In this document: one piece after another, positions 33,379-42,573 of the stretch | Layout of the letters: each line of letters opens with the position of its first letter | Numbering within the stretch: the stretch's first letter is position 1 | Assembly: GCF_018332655.1 (NCBI RefSeq) | Contig: NZ_BOQL01000014.1 | Coordinates: forward strand, 62,001 to 126,000 | DNA length: 64,000 nucleotides | Direction: 5' to 3' | Source: Actinoplanes auranticolor | GTDB taxonomy: Bacteria; Actinomycetota; Actinomycetes; Mycobacteriales; Micromonosporaceae | The notes under the pieces: generated by a model | The model's database searches: none | The model's input: only the letters and a program-made list of their open reading frames with translations | Told to the model about the DNA's origin: nothing | Program-made: the position numbers and the translations under genes

Positions 33379-33525
33379 TCAGTCCGGCTGGTTGCCGGTG
33401 CGCGGGCCCTCGCCCGGCGGGCTGTCGTCCCGGTTCCGCCGACCGCGGCCCCGGAGCGCCACGACCGCCAGCCCGATCACGGCCACGTGCGCCGCGATCA
33501 GGCCGGCCACCTGGATCGGCTCCAT
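33379..33525 (-). CDS. Small membrane protein coupled to MOSC gene
   Basis: 48 residues: MEPIQVAGLIAAHVAVIGLA starts a single membrane helix up to about residue 24, followed by RGRGRRNRDD and a polar tail. Its ATG overlaps the TGA of the MOSC gene by one base (TGATG), strong evidence for coupled translation. Too short for standard gene calling; function unknown. Confidence 0.55.
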   Translation of the reverse strand: MEPIQVAGLIAAHVAVIGLAVVALRGRGRRNRDDSPPGEGPRTGNQPD

Positions 33526-34187
33526 CAGAGCTTGAGTTTGCGGTGGATGTCCGCGCGCAGTCCCTCGGGCAGGTCGTCGAGCTCCAGGTACTCGCGCAGC
33601 CGACTGGAGTCGTGCATCCAGGCGTGGAAGCTGTCGCCGATCGTCACCCCGTGCGCCGGACGGTGCAGGACCCGTACCTCGTCACCGGCCCGGACGTCGC
33701 CCGGCTGCACCACCCGCAGGTACGCGCCCGGGCGGCGTTCCGCCGCGAACCGCTTCACCCAGCGGGGCTCGCGCATCTTCCACTGGAACGTCGCACACGG
33801 AATGCGCCCGAACGTGGTCTGCAGCACCAGTTCCGCACCGATGGCCCAGGTCTCGCCGAGGACCGCGCCGTTGACGTCGAGTCCCTCGGTCGTCAGGTTC
33901 TCGCCGAAGATCCCGCCGGTCAGGCTGCGGCCGAGCTCCTGCTCCCACCAGTCGTAGTCCTCCCGGGCGTACGCGTAGACCGCCTGGTCGTCGCCGCCGT
34001 GGTGGTCGATGTCGAAGATCTGGTCGCCGACCAGGCCGCTGTGCAGGCCGGTGCGCTTCGGGCCCGGGGCACGCACGGCGACCGGGTGGTCGACCGGTTG
34101 CTTGTTGATGCCCGTGATGCCGACGTTCTTGGCATCGCTCTTCTCCGGGACGGCCAGGTTGACCTGCAGGACGGTGGCTCTACTCAT
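33525..34187 (-). CDS. MOSC domain protein
   Basis: 220 residues, of the YiiM-like MOSC type. Key features are GLHSGLVGDQIFDIDHHGGD (about 45-65), YAREDYDWWEQELGRSL, the FGENLTTEGLD block near 94-104 and GRIPCATFQWKM near 130-141 with the conserved Cys expected to bind sulfur or molybdopterin. MOSC proteins move sulfur or reduce N-hydroxylated compounds with molybdenum cofactor. It overlaps the GNAT gene by four bases. Confidence 0.88.
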   Translation of the reverse strand: MSRATVLQVNLAVPEKSDAKNVGITGINKQPVDHPVAVRAPGPKRTGLHSGLVGDQIFDIDHHGGDDQAVYAYAREDYDWWEQELGRSLTGGIFGENLTTEGLDVNGAVLGETWAIGAELVLQTTFGRIPCATFQWKMREPRWVKRFAAERRPGAYLRVVQPGDVRAGDEVRVLHRPAHGVTIGDSFHAWMHDSSRLREYLELDDLPEGLRADIHRKLKL

Positions 34188-35008
34188 GCGGGGAACTCCA
34201 CGGTGCGGCGGTCCTCGATCGGGGTGTAGCCGAGGCGTTGGTAGAGGGCGTTGCTGGTCGGGTTGTCCAGGTCCGTGAAGAGGACCACGTCGGTGGCGCC
34301 GGCGTCCAGCGCCGCCCGGGTGACTGCCACGGTAGCGGCACCCGCGTAGCCCTTGGCGCGGTGCTCGCGGGGCGTGTAGACCGCCTGCACCCGGACCATG
34401 CCGGCCGCCGGTCTGGTGGTGCCGGCCATCGAGACCGGCCGGCCGCCGTCCTCCCAGAGCAGCAGACCGCCGTGCGACAGCTTGTCGTCGACGAACTCAG
34501 CCGCGTGGTCCGCGCCCTCACCGAGGGTCTGCTGGAACGCGGTCATCCAGTTGAGGAGCAGGTCACGGTCGTGGGCCTCGGCGAACCGGCCGGCGCCGGG
34601 AGCCGGCGGATCGGGCGGGGTGAGCCGGTCGAGCCGGTACAACCGCTGGCGGCCGGTGAGGCGTGGGGTGACGCCGGTGAGGCGCTGCCATTCGGCGGCG
34701 AACGCGTCCACCACCTTGTCGGGCCCGGCGATGCCCGGCAGATCTGTCCCGGCGAGGGCCACGGCCAGTTCCGCGGCGGCTGCCGGCGGCATGTCGGAGA
34801 GCAGGGCCCCGCGCGGCGGCGTACGCAGAAAAGCCCCGTCACCGCACCAGCCGAGCGCCGCGGCACCGTCGCCGAACACGTGCGGCCCGCGTTGCCGCAA
34901 GCTGTCCGTGATCGTCAGCAGCACCGTGTTCTCCACCGGGCGGGCCCGCAGGAACTCCCCCGCGCCGCTCAGGAACTCGTCGACGTTGTTCGTGATGTGC
35001 CAGGGCAT
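34184..35008 (-). CDS. GNAT family N-acetyltransferase
   Basis: 274 residues. An N-terminal non-catalytic domain (about 1-130) is followed by a GNAT domain. The acetyl-CoA loop is VQAVYTPREHRAKGYAGAAT near 210-230, and the terminal motif is DLDNPTSNALYQRLGYTPIE. Homologues in actinobacteria act on unknown small molecules. Part of the TetR-LLM-GNAT-MOSC run on the minus strand. Confidence 0.85.
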   Translation of the reverse strand: MPWHITNNVDEFLSGAGEFLRARPVENTVLLTITDSLRQRGPHVFGDGAAALGWCGDGAFLRTPPRGALLSDMPPAAAAELAVALAGTDLPGIAGPDKVVDAFAAEWQRLTGVTPRLTGRQRLYRLDRLTPPDPPAPGAGRFAEAHDRDLLLNWMTAFQQTLGEGADHAAEFVDDKLSHGGLLLWEDGGRPVSMAGTTRPAAGMVRVQAVYTPREHRAKGYAGAATVAVTRAALDAGATDVVLFTDLDNPTSNALYQRLGYTPIEDRRTVEFPA

Positions 35009-35045
35009 GCAGTCATCCTCGGCCGCGGGGCACCCCGGCGCATCC

Positions 35046-36062
35046 CTAATTCGGCAGGCCCCAGGCCTTGGCGATCCGGGCCAGCGAGTCGCGCCGGGTG
35101 GCCGGGTCGTAGACCGTCCCGGCCAGGATGAGCTCGCGGGCGCCGGTCCGCTCGACCAGCTTGTCCAGCGCTTCCACGACTTCCTCGGCGGTGCCCGCGT
35201 ACTGGGTGCCGGGGAGCTGGTCGAGCAGCTGGCGGTCGAGGTCGGACAGCTCGCGGGTGGCGGCCTGCTCGGGCGAGACGATCGGGCCGAGCCGGCCGGT
35301 GCGCAGGCTCAGCGCCATGATCCGGCTCGGGCCGGCCAGGAACTGCGCCTCCTCGTGCGTCTCGGCGGCGATCACCGAGGCGCTGACCATCAGGTGCGGC
35401 TCGGGGAAACGGGCCGACGGCTTGAAGCCGTCGACGTACAGCCGGGCGGCCGTGTCCACGTCGGAGCTCATGGCGAAGTGGTACGCGTAACAGAACGGCA
35501 GGCCGAGCGCCGCGGCGACCTGGGCCCCGTACGTCGACGAGCCGAGCATCCACACCTCGGGGAAGGTCGTCGGGGCCGGGGTGGCCCGCAGCTTCTCGAT
35601 CCGCTCGGCGGCGACCCGGTCGTCACCGAGCAGCGCGAGCACCATGCCGAGGTGATCCGGGAACTGCTCGACGGTCAGGTGCGGCGACACCCCGCGCAGC
35701 GCGGCCGCCGTCGCCTGGTCGGTGCCGGGCGCGCGGCCGATGCCGAGGTCGATGCGGTTCGGGTGCAGCGCCTCGAGCAGCGCGAACTGCTCCGCCACCA
35801 CGAACGGCATGTGGTTGGGCAGCATGACGCCGCCGGAGCCGACCCGGATCCGCCGGGTGGTGGCGGCGAGGTGGGCGATCAGCACCGGCGGCGAGGTGGA
35901 CGCGACGGCCGGCATGTTGTGGTGCTCGGCGACCCAGAACCGCGAGTAGCCGAGGTCGTCGGCGGCCTGGGCGATCTCGGTGGTCCCGCGCAGGGCGTCG
36001 GTGCTGTCGTGACCCTCGCGGACGGTGGCGAGATCGAGCACGGACAGGGGTACGCGACTCAT
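35046..36062 (-). CDS. LLM class flavin-dependent oxidoreductase
   Basis: Bacterial-luciferase-like monooxygenase, 338 residues, with a TIM-barrel fold. The typical block SRFWVAEHHNMPAVASTSP is near residues 40-58, then IRVGSGGVMLPNH and RIDLGIGRAPGTDQ. Such enzymes use FMN or F420; actinobacteria have many. The start overlaps the TetR gene stop by four bases, so the regulator probably controls it. Confidence 0.9.
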   Translation of the reverse strand: MSRVPLSVLDLATVREGHDSTDALRGTTEIAQAADDLGYSRFWVAEHHNMPAVASTSPPVLIAHLAATTRRIRVGSGGVMLPNHMPFVVAEQFALLEALHPNRIDLGIGRAPGTDQATAAALRGVSPHLTVEQFPDHLGMVLALLGDDRVAAERIEKLRATPAPTTFPEVWMLGSSTYGAQVAAALGLPFCYAYHFAMSSDVDTAARLYVDGFKPSARFPEPHLMVSASVIAAETHEEAQFLAGPSRIMALSLRTGRLGPIVSPEQAATRELSDLDRQLLDQLPGTQYAGTAEEVVEALDKLVERTGARELILAGTVYDPATRRDSLARIAKAWGLPN

Positions 36063-36649
36063 GAGGTGATCCGTTCCGGAAGAGATGGCGTGACGAAGGC
36101 GAAGCCGGCGCGGATCAGCTCGTGCAGGCCGGTGATGCCGGTGTCGGCGTCCCAGTGCGGGCAGGAGGTGTTCAGCACCGTGCGGGCGGCGTTGACGGTG
36201 AGGTCGAGGTGCAGCTCGTCCAGGCCGGACCGGTCGGCGGCCCAGTCCCGGGCCGCGACCCAGAACTGGTCGGCCAGCTCGCGGGAGCAGCCGGCCAGCT
36301 CCGGCGAGGCCAGCCGGACGCGGCGTTGCAGCAGCATCCGGTCGGCCGCGGCCGTGGTGTAGCCGATCAGGACCTCGCGCAACGACACCCAGAGCGGCTC
36401 GCCGGCCGGGCGTTCGGTCAGCAACGCGGCCCAGAGTGCCGGGTCGTCGGGGTCGGGGTCGAAGACGACCGACTCCTTGCCCGCGAAGTAGTTGAAGAAC
36501 GTGCGCCGGGAGATGCCGGCGGCGGCCACGATGTCGTCGATCGACACGGCGTCGAAGCCGCGCTCGGTCATCAACCTCAGCGCGGCCGCGTGCACGAGAC
36601 GCCAGGTCTCGCGTTTCTTACGCTCCCGGACCGGGCTGGCGACAACCAC
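36059..36649 (-). CDS. TetR family regulator
   Basis: 196 residues. The N-terminal HTH is clear: AALRLMTERGFDAVSIDDIV and AGISRRTFFNYFAGKESVVF (about 22-65). The ligand domain follows. Upstream, two copies of a 13-bp palindrome lie 21-49 bases before the start codon, so autoregulation of the TetR-LLM-GNAT-MOSC operon is likely. Coupled to the LLM gene by a 4-base overlap. Confidence 0.9.
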   Translation of the reverse strand: MVVASPVRERKKRETWRLVHAAALRLMTERGFDAVSIDDIVAAAGISRRTFFNYFAGKESVVFDPDPDDPALWAALLTERPAGEPLWVSLREVLIGYTTAAADRMLLQRRVRLASPELAGCSRELADQFWVAARDWAADRSGLDELHLDLTVNAARTVLNTSCPHWDADTGITGLHELIRAGFAFVTPSLPERITS

Positions 36650-36669
36650 AGTTCCGACCGTACGCCGAT

Positions 36670-36698
36670 TGCACTCGGTGCAACTTGCACTCAGTGCA
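36670..36698 (-). promoter_or_regulatory. Twin TetR operators
   Basis: TGCACTCGGTGCA (36670-36682) and TGCACTCAGTGCA (36686-36698) are near-identical 13-bp dyads 16 bp apart centre to centre, immediately upstream of the TetR gene. Cooperative binding of two dimers is plausible. Confidence 0.7.
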
Positions 36699-36721
36699 TG
36701 ATTCCCGCCACACCGCCGAGG

Positions 36722-37186
36722 TCAGCGCCGGCGCTGCTGCCGCCGGATCGCCTGGGTCCCGACCGTCGCGGCACCGAGCGCGGCACCCGGCACCAGGAGC
36801 CAGATCGGCCACGGATAGACGTAACCGTCGACGGTGACCGCGACCAGGAACCAGACCATCAGGTTGACGGCGGCCAGCGCGCCCCAGATCGTCCACAGCA
36901 CGAGCAGCGCCATGGGTAGCTTGCGCTCGGCGCGACGCAGCTCCGCGGCCTGACGGGCGCTCACCTCGGCCGCGCTCACCCCGGGCTGGGGCAGGTCGGC
37001 CACCAGGATCAGGAGCTCGGCGTAGGTGCGGGCGGCGTACGCCTGCCGCACCCGGTCGTCGTACTCACCCAGCGAGAGACGGCCCTCGTCGAGCGCGGAC
37101 TTCAGCTGGTCGGCGATCTTGTGCCGGTCGGCGTCGGCCGCGCGTAACGTCTCGGCATCACGGTGCGGCACGACGTCCTTGGCCAT
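36722..37186 (-). CDS. DUF1707 membrane protein
   Basis: 154 residues. The DUF1707 domain (about 15-66) shows LRAADADRHKIADQLKSALD and GRLSLGEYDDRVRQAYAART. Two membrane helices follow (about 92-112 and 120-140), and then a basic tail. The DUF1707 module occurs in many actinobacterial membrane proteins of unknown role. Confidence 0.85.
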   Translation of the reverse strand: MAKDVVPHRDAETLRAADADRHKIADQLKSALDEGRLSLGEYDDRVRQAYAARTYAELLILVADLPQPGVSAAEVSARQAAELRRAERKLPMALLVLWTIWGALAAVNLMVWFLVAVTVDGYVYPWPIWLLVPGAALGAATVGTQAIRRQQRRR

Positions 37187-37218
37187 GACAGCAGGTTAAT
37201 GGAGCCACCCGCCGCGCT

Positions 37219-38583
37219 CTAGACCTGAACCTGCCCTCCGTCCACAAAGAGCTCCGGATCGTGTTCCAGGGGCGCGGTGCGGCCGCCCGGAGGATCGGTC
37301 ACCCCGCGGCCGGGCGGCTGTTCCCGCATGGCCGGCAGCGACCGGGCCACCTCGCTCGCGGCGCGCAACCGGGCGGCGATCACCTCGTCCGCCCGTCCCA
37401 GCGCGCCGCCCGGCCGGCCCGCGACGATCGCCGCGGCCAGGGCCAGACCGCCGGCCAGCGCGAACGCCCACCGCGCGTCGCCCGACCGGTCGACGACCGC
37501 CCCCGCCGCGGCACTGCCGGCCGCGCTGGCCGTGATCGCCATCGTGAGCACCCAGGTGTAGGCCTCGTTCAGCACCGCGCCCGGGGCGATCCGGCTGACC
37601 AGGTTGTTCTCCACGGTCAGCGCGGGTGCCATCGCGACGCCGCCGACGATCAGCACCACCGCCAGCCCCCAGGGTCCCGGCGCGGCGATCAGCGCCAGGA
37701 AGCCGGCCCCGATCAGCGCGAGCAGGACGGCGTACCGGCGGCTCGGGTCCGGGGCCGGGCGGCGGGTCCCGAAGTACACGCCGCCGCAGGTGCTGCCCAG
37801 CGCCCACACGCCCAGCAGCACCCCGCCGAGACCCGCGCCACCTCCGTGGGCCGCGGCGAAGGCGGGCACGCCGACGGTGACCGCGCCGAAGCCGGCCCCC
37901 AGCAGCCCGGCGCAGAGCAGCAGGGCGCCGAACCCGGGAGTCCGGCGCATCGGGCGCCGGGTCATCCGCCGGGGGAACCGCAGCACCGGCACCCGGGCGA
38001 CGGCCAGTCCGCCGAGCAGCGTGGCCGCCGCCGCGACCAGCAGCGCCGGGCCGTAGCCGGGCCGGAGCAGGGTCAGCGCGGCCACGAGCAACGGGCCGAC
38101 GACGTAGATCAGCTCGAACAGCGACGTCTCGGCCGCCAGCGCGGCCTGCCGCACGCGAGGCCCGACGGCTCGCCGCGGGCCGGCGCCGGTCAGGGTCGTC
38201 CAGGCTCCCCGGATGGCCCCGGTCAGCGGCGGGTACGTGGCCCCCGCGATCGCGGAGACGACCAGCAGCAGCGGCAACGCCGCGTCGGTCAGCAACGCCA
38301 GCGCGGCCAGGACCAGCGCGTGGGCCAGCGCGCAGAGGCGCAGCACGGGTGCCGGGCCGATCCGGTCGGCGACGCGGGCGGTCAGCGGGTTGGCGACGGC
38401 GCCGGCGAGCGCGTAGCAACCCGCGGCGAGGCCACCGGCGGCGTACCGGCCGGTGGCCTCCTCGACGAGCAGCAGCAGGGCGAGCGGGGTCATGGCGATG
38501 CCGAGCCGCGCCACCATCCCGCCCACCAGGAGCGTCGGGGCGTAGGGAATCCGCCATACCGTCCGATAACGACCTGTTGCCAT
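37219..38583 (-). CDS. MFS transporter (first of a tandem pair)
   Basis: 454 residues with about 12 membrane segments and the MFS motif [20 protein letters not shown] after the second helix. Most similar to the neighbour at 38662-39927: both share [15 protein letters not shown], TGRYAAxGLA, YALAGA, DRIGPxPVL and GATYPPLT. The C-terminal 65 residues are a polar tail not shared with the neighbour. ATG 38583 and a GTG just before it at 38586 are both possible starts. Substrate unknown; drug export is a common role of the family. Confidence 0.85.
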   Translation of the reverse strand: MATGRYRTVWRIPYAPTLLVGGMVARLGIAMTPLALLLLVEEATGRYAAGGLAAGCYALAGAVANPLTARVADRIGPAPVLRLCALAHALVLAALALLTDAALPLLLVVSAIAGATYPPLTGAIRGAWTTLTGAGPRRAVGPRVRQAALAAETSLFELIYVVGPLLVAALTLLRPGYGPALLVAAAATLLGGLAVARVPVLRFPRRMTRRPMRRTPGFGALLLCAGLLGAGFGAVTVGVPAFAAAHGGGAGLGGVLLGVWALGSTCGGVYFGTRRPAPDPSRRYAVLLALIGAGFLALIAAPGPWGLAVVLIVGGVAMAPALTVENNLVSRIAPGAVLNEAYTWVLTMAITASAAGSAAAGAVVDRSGDARWAFALAGGLALAAAIVAGRPGGALGRADEVIAARLRAASEVARSLPAMREQPPGRGVTDPPGGRTAPLEHDPELFVDGGQVQV

Positions 38584-38661
38584 CACCGGAACGTAACGGC
38601 GCGGAGCGGCAATATCGCTGTCTATCAGGCTAAAGGGGTGATGACGCTAATCCGACAGGCG

Positions 38662-39927
38662 TCAGTGCGCCGCCGCCAGCGCCTGCTCCAGGCGCTCGGC
38701 CGCGCGCCGGTCCGCCCGGGCCATCGGTCCGCTCGGCACGGCGGCCACCAGGGCCGCCACGACCAGCACCGCGGCCGCGAAGACGAAGGCCCACGGCAGC
38801 CCGCCCGGCTGGTCCACGATGGCCCCGGCCACCGCGCCACCGGCCGCGCTGCCCGCCACCGAGAGGGTGACCACCCAGGTGTACGCCTCGTTCAGCATCC
38901 CCGCCGGGGCGATCCGGCCGACCAGGTTGGTCTCCACCGTCAGTGCCGGGGCGATCGTCGCGCCGCCCACGACCAGGGCGATGCCCAGCGACAGCGGATT
39001 CGGCATGGCCGCCAGCACCAGGAAGCTCAGCGCAACCCCGCCGAGCAGCCAGGCGAACTGCCGGGGCAGGGCCATCGCGGGCCGCCGGGTGCCGAACCAG
39101 ATGCCGCCGATCGCACTGCCCACGCCCCAGACCCCGAGCAGGACACCACCGAGGCTCTCCCCGCCGCCGTGCTGACCGGCGTACGCGGGCACGATCACAC
39201 CGGCGGCGCCGAAGGCGATACCGAGCGCGGCGACGCAGACCAGCAGGGCACCGAAACCGCCGACCTTCAGCGGGCCCAGGCCACGGGTCGTCGTGGCATC
39301 CCCGTGGCGCACCCAGTGCCGCATGATCGGCAGCGAGGCGATCCACAGAGTGCCGGCGAAGGTCGTCACGGCCGAGGTGGCCAGCGCGGTCGCCGGGTCG
39401 TGGGTGATCACGAGCAGCGCCGCGACCAGCATCGGGCCGAGCACGAAGACCAGCTCGAACAGTGACGTCTCGGCGGCCATCGCGGCCTCCCGCAGGCCGT
39501 GCCGACCACTGCCCACCGCGGTGGCGTCGGTCCAGGCCCGGCGGATCGCGGCGGTCAGCGGCGGGTACGTCGCACCGGCCAGCGCGGACGCCACGAAGAT
39601 CCACGGCAGCGCCGCCTCACCATCCCGGCTGACCAGCAGCAGACCGACCAGGGCCAGCGGATGCAGCACCGCGGTCGTCCACAGCACCGGTGACGGGCCG
39701 ATCCGGTCGGCCAGCCGCCCCGCAATCGGGCTGACGGCCGCGCCGGCCAGCGCGTACATGCCGCCGGCCAGGCCCGCGGCGGCGTACCGGCCGGTGGTCT
39801 GCTGGACGAGCAGCAGCAGGGCGAGCGGGGTCATGCCGATGCCCAGGCGGGCCAGGATCCCGACGATCAGCAGCACCCGGCCGCCTGGCATCTGCCACAC
39901 GCCCAGGTACTGACGCAGTGCGGTCAT
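38662..39927 (-). CDS. MFS transporter (second of a tandem pair)
   Basis: 421 residues, about 12 membrane segments. Contains [20 protein letters not shown] (MFS motif A) and closely follows the sequence of the preceding transporter in its first half, so the two arose by duplication. It stops near [20 protein letters not shown] without the long tail of its sister. 78 bases separate the two genes on the same strand. Substrate unknown. Confidence 0.85.
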   Translation of the reverse strand: MTALRQYLGVWQMPGGRVLLIVGILARLGIGMTPLALLLLVQQTTGRYAAAGLAGGMYALAGAAVSPIAGRLADRIGPSPVLWTTAVLHPLALVGLLLVSRDGEAALPWIFVASALAGATYPPLTAAIRRAWTDATAVGSGRHGLREAAMAAETSLFELVFVLGPMLVAALLVITHDPATALATSAVTTFAGTLWIASLPIMRHWVRHGDATTTRGLGPLKVGGFGALLVCVAALGIAFGAAGVIVPAYAGQHGGGESLGGVLLGVWGVGSAIGGIWFGTRRPAMALPRQFAWLLGGVALSFLVLAAMPNPLSLGIALVVGGATIAPALTVETNLVGRIAPAGMLNEAYTWVVTLSVAGSAAGGAVAGAIVDQPGGLPWAFVFAAAVLVVAALVAAVPSGPMARADRRAAERLEQALAAAH

Positions 39928-40013
39928 CGGGTCCTACCTCCTTCGTCGCGAGCCCCGAACGTAACTGCCGGCGGGCGCGTAACACACGGGAAATACGGCT
40001 TGATGTCACAGAC

Positions 40014-40048
40014 GTCACCCCCGCCTCGGCACGCGAGACGGGGGTGAC
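40014..40048 (-). terminator. htpX terminator-like hairpin
   Basis: GTCACCCCCG pairs with CGGGGGTGAC, with an inner CTCG/CGAG stem, 12 bases after the htpX stop on the minus strand. No T-run. Confidence 0.55.
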
Positions 40049-40059
40049 GGTGGGAAGGG

Positions 40060-40947
40060 TCAGCGCTGGAACTGCACCGGTCCGGTGCCGGTGATCGCGG
40101 CCAGCTGGTGCAGCCGCTTGATCCGCTCGCCCATCGGCGGGTGCGTCGAGAACAGCGACGCGATGCCGCCGCTGCGCAGCGGGTTGGCGATCATCAGGTG
40201 CGCCGAACTGGCGAGCTGACCGTCGGCCGGCAGCGGCAGCCGCTGGGCGCCGTACTGGATCTTCTCCAGCGCACTGGCCAGGGCCAGCGGGTCCCGGGTC
40301 AGGGTCGCGCCGGACGCGTCGGCCTGATACTCCCGGTTGCGGCTGATCGCGAGCTGGATCACCGACGCGGCGAGCGGGCCGAGGATCAGCATGAGCAGCA
40401 GCGACGCCGGGTTCGGGCCGTCCTCGTCGTCCGAGCTGCCGAACGGCAGGAAGATCGCCAGCTGGGCGAACGTGGTGATGATGCCGGCCAGCGCCGCGGC
40501 GACGCTGGAGATCAGGATGTCGCGGTTGTAGACGTGGGAGAGCTCGTGGCCGATGACGCCGCGCAGCTCACGCCGGTCCAGCAGCTGGGTGATCCCGACG
40601 GTGACCGCCACGGCGGCGTGCCGCGGGTTGCGACCGGTCGCGAACGCGTTCGGCTGCATCGCCGGGCTGACGTACAGGCGCGGCATCGGCTGCCCCGCCT
40701 CCGTCGCGAGCTCCCGCACGATCTGGTGCAGCGCGGGGAACTCGGCCTCGGAGACCGGGCGGGCCCGCATGGACCGCAGGGCGATCTTGTCGGAGAAGAA
40801 GTAGCTGCCGGCGTTGAGCGCCAGCGACAGGACGACGGCGAGGACCAGCCCGCCGCTTCCCCCGAGCCAGTAGCCGACGGCCAGGATCATGGCGGTGAGC
40901 AAGCCCAGCAGAGCGGCCGTTTTGAGGCCGTTGTGGTGGCTGTGCAC
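40060..40947 (-). CDS. htpX: Membrane zinc metalloprotease HtpX
   Basis: M48 protease that degrades damaged membrane proteins. 295 residues from the GTG at 40947 (AAGGAGCACCATC just upstream); 17 upstream codons were excluded. Two N-terminal membrane helices, then the zinc motif HELSH near residues 132-136, two more hydrophobic segments, and the third ligand in NREYQADASG. Complete and of standard length. Confidence 0.95.
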   Translation of the reverse strand: MHSHHNGLKTAALLGLLTAMILAVGYWLGGSGGLVLAVVLSLALNAGSYFFSDKIALRSMRARPVSEAEFPALHQIVRELATEAGQPMPRLYVSPAMQPNAFATGRNPRHAAVAVTVGITQLLDRRELRGVIGHELSHVYNRDILISSVAAALAGIITTFAQLAIFLPFGSSDDEDGPNPASLLLMLILGPLAASVIQLAISRNREYQADASGATLTRDPLALASALEKIQYGAQRLPLPADGQLASSAHLMIANPLRSGGIASLFSTHPPMGERIKRLHQLAAITGTGPVQFQR

Positions 40948-41064
40948 GATGGTGCTCCTTCGACGTGGGGGCCGGTGGGCCCACGTCTCATGGAACATCC
41001 ACAGGGTGTGGATTCATCCGGCTGTAGCTGTGAGTTCGCTGTAGGTGATCATCGATACACCCGG

Positions 41065-42573
41065 CTAACCGAGCAGCGCGTCGAAGATCCACTGTGGTGC
41101 GAAGCCCAGCACGACGGTGATCGTGCCCGCCACCGCGACCGCCGCGGCGACCGTGCGCGGCACCGGAACGCGGGGGTGGGTCGCCGCTCGGAGGAGGTCC
41201 GGGTCGGCGACCGCGGTCACGGTGGATCCGGTCGCCGCGGGCTCGGGGGCCGGGAGGTCGGCGAAGGGCACGCCCACCGGCTCGGAACGGGCGTAGAGCA
41301 GGGCCGCCACCCGGAGGTAGTAGGCCAGCGCGATGAGGGCGTTCAGCGCCACCACCGCCGCCAGCCAGCCCCAGCCCGCGTTGATCAGGGCCGCGATCAC
41401 GGTGACCTTGGCGAACAGGCCGGCCAGACCCGGCGGGAGGCCGGCCAGACCGGCCAGGGCCAGCACCAGGGCCGCACCCAGCCAGGGCTGACCACGGCCC
41501 ACGCCCCGGAAGTCGGCCAGGTCGCCACCGTCGGCGGACGGGCCACGCACGGCCACCACCACGGCGAAGGCCACGAACTCCAGCACGACGAAGAAGAGCG
41601 CGTACGCGATCGCCGCCGGCACGCCCGCCGAGCCCACCGCCAGCGCGGCCAGGATGTAGCCCGCCTGGGCGACCGACGACCAGGCCAGCAGCCGGACCGT
41701 GCGGGTCTGTCGCAGCGCGACCAGGTTGCCCACCGTCATGGTCAGCACGGCCAGGACCGCCACCAGCGGCCCGGTGTCCAGCCGCTGCACGACCGCGGCC
41801 AGAGCCACCACGCCGCCGAGCTTGGAGGCCGTCGACAGGTACGCCGCCACGGGCACGGGTGCGCCGTCGTAGGTGGCCGGCGCCCAGGCGTGCAGCGGTA
41901 CCGCCGCCACCTTGAAGGCGAAGCCGATCACCAGCAGCGCGGCGCCGACCGCCCCGAGCGGCGCGAGCGGGCCCGATCCCTCGGTCAGCACGGCCAGGTG
42001 CAGCACGCCGGTGGACGCGAACAGCAGGGCCGCGCCGAGCAGGGCGATCGCCGTGGAGATCACGCTGACCAGGAAGAAGGTGACCGCGGCGGAGGCGCCA
42101 GTGGTCGTCACCCGCTCGCGGGGTGCGAACCGGCGCAGGCCGACGAGCACGTACAGCGGCAGGGTCAGCGTCTCCAGCCCGACGATCAGGGTGATCAGGT
42201 CGCCCGCGTACGCGATGACCACTCCCCCGGCCATCGCCGCGGCCAGCAGGAAGCAGAACTCGCCCGGCGGGGCGATGCCCGCGCGCAGCGCCGGGGCCGA
42301 CAGGGCCAGCACGCCGATGGTGAGCGCCGCGAACAGCACCGCGACCACCGCCGCCTGCGGGCCGCTCACCCAGGAGCAGTGCTCCGGGCCGCAGAAGGTC
42401 GAGGCCGGGCGCAGCCCGAGCGCGACCGCCGCGCCGATCGTGGCCAGGCCGCCGAGGATGCCGGCCGGGAGCACGAACCGGCCGAAGGCCAGCTCCAGCA
42501 CCAGGACGAGCAGCGCGGTGCCGCCCGCCGCGTAGAGCGGCAGCAGGGCGAAGTGGTTCACGGTCTGGGTCAT
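41065..42573 (-). CDS. nuoN: NADH-quinone oxidoreductase subunit N
   Basis: Antiporter-like membrane subunit of complex I, 502 residues, about 14 helices. The core GDLITLIVGLETLTLPLYVL and FKVAAVPLHAWAPATYDGAPVPVAAYL carries the conserved Glu and Lys of the proton channels. Overlaps nuoM by four bases. Last gene of the partial nuo cluster. Confidence 0.95.
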   Translation of the reverse strand: MTQTVNHFALLPLYAAGGTALLVLVLELAFGRFVLPAGILGGLATIGAAVALGLRPASTFCGPEHCSWVSGPQAAVVAVLFAALTIGVLALSAPALRAGIAPPGEFCFLLAAAMAGGVVIAYAGDLITLIVGLETLTLPLYVLVGLRRFAPRERVTTTGASAAVTFFLVSVISTAIALLGAALLFASTGVLHLAVLTEGSGPLAPLGAVGAALLVIGFAFKVAAVPLHAWAPATYDGAPVPVAAYLSTASKLGGVVALAAVVQRLDTGPLVAVLAVLTMTVGNLVALRQTRTVRLLAWSSVAQAGYILAALAVGSAGVPAAIAYALFFVVLEFVAFAVVVAVRGPSADGGDLADFRGVGRGQPWLGAALVLALAGLAGLPPGLAGLFAKVTVIAALINAGWGWLAAVVALNALIALAYYLRVAALLYARSEPVGVPFADLPAPEPAATGSTVTAVADPDLLRAATHPRVPVPRTVAAAVAVAGTITVVLGFAPQWIFDALLG

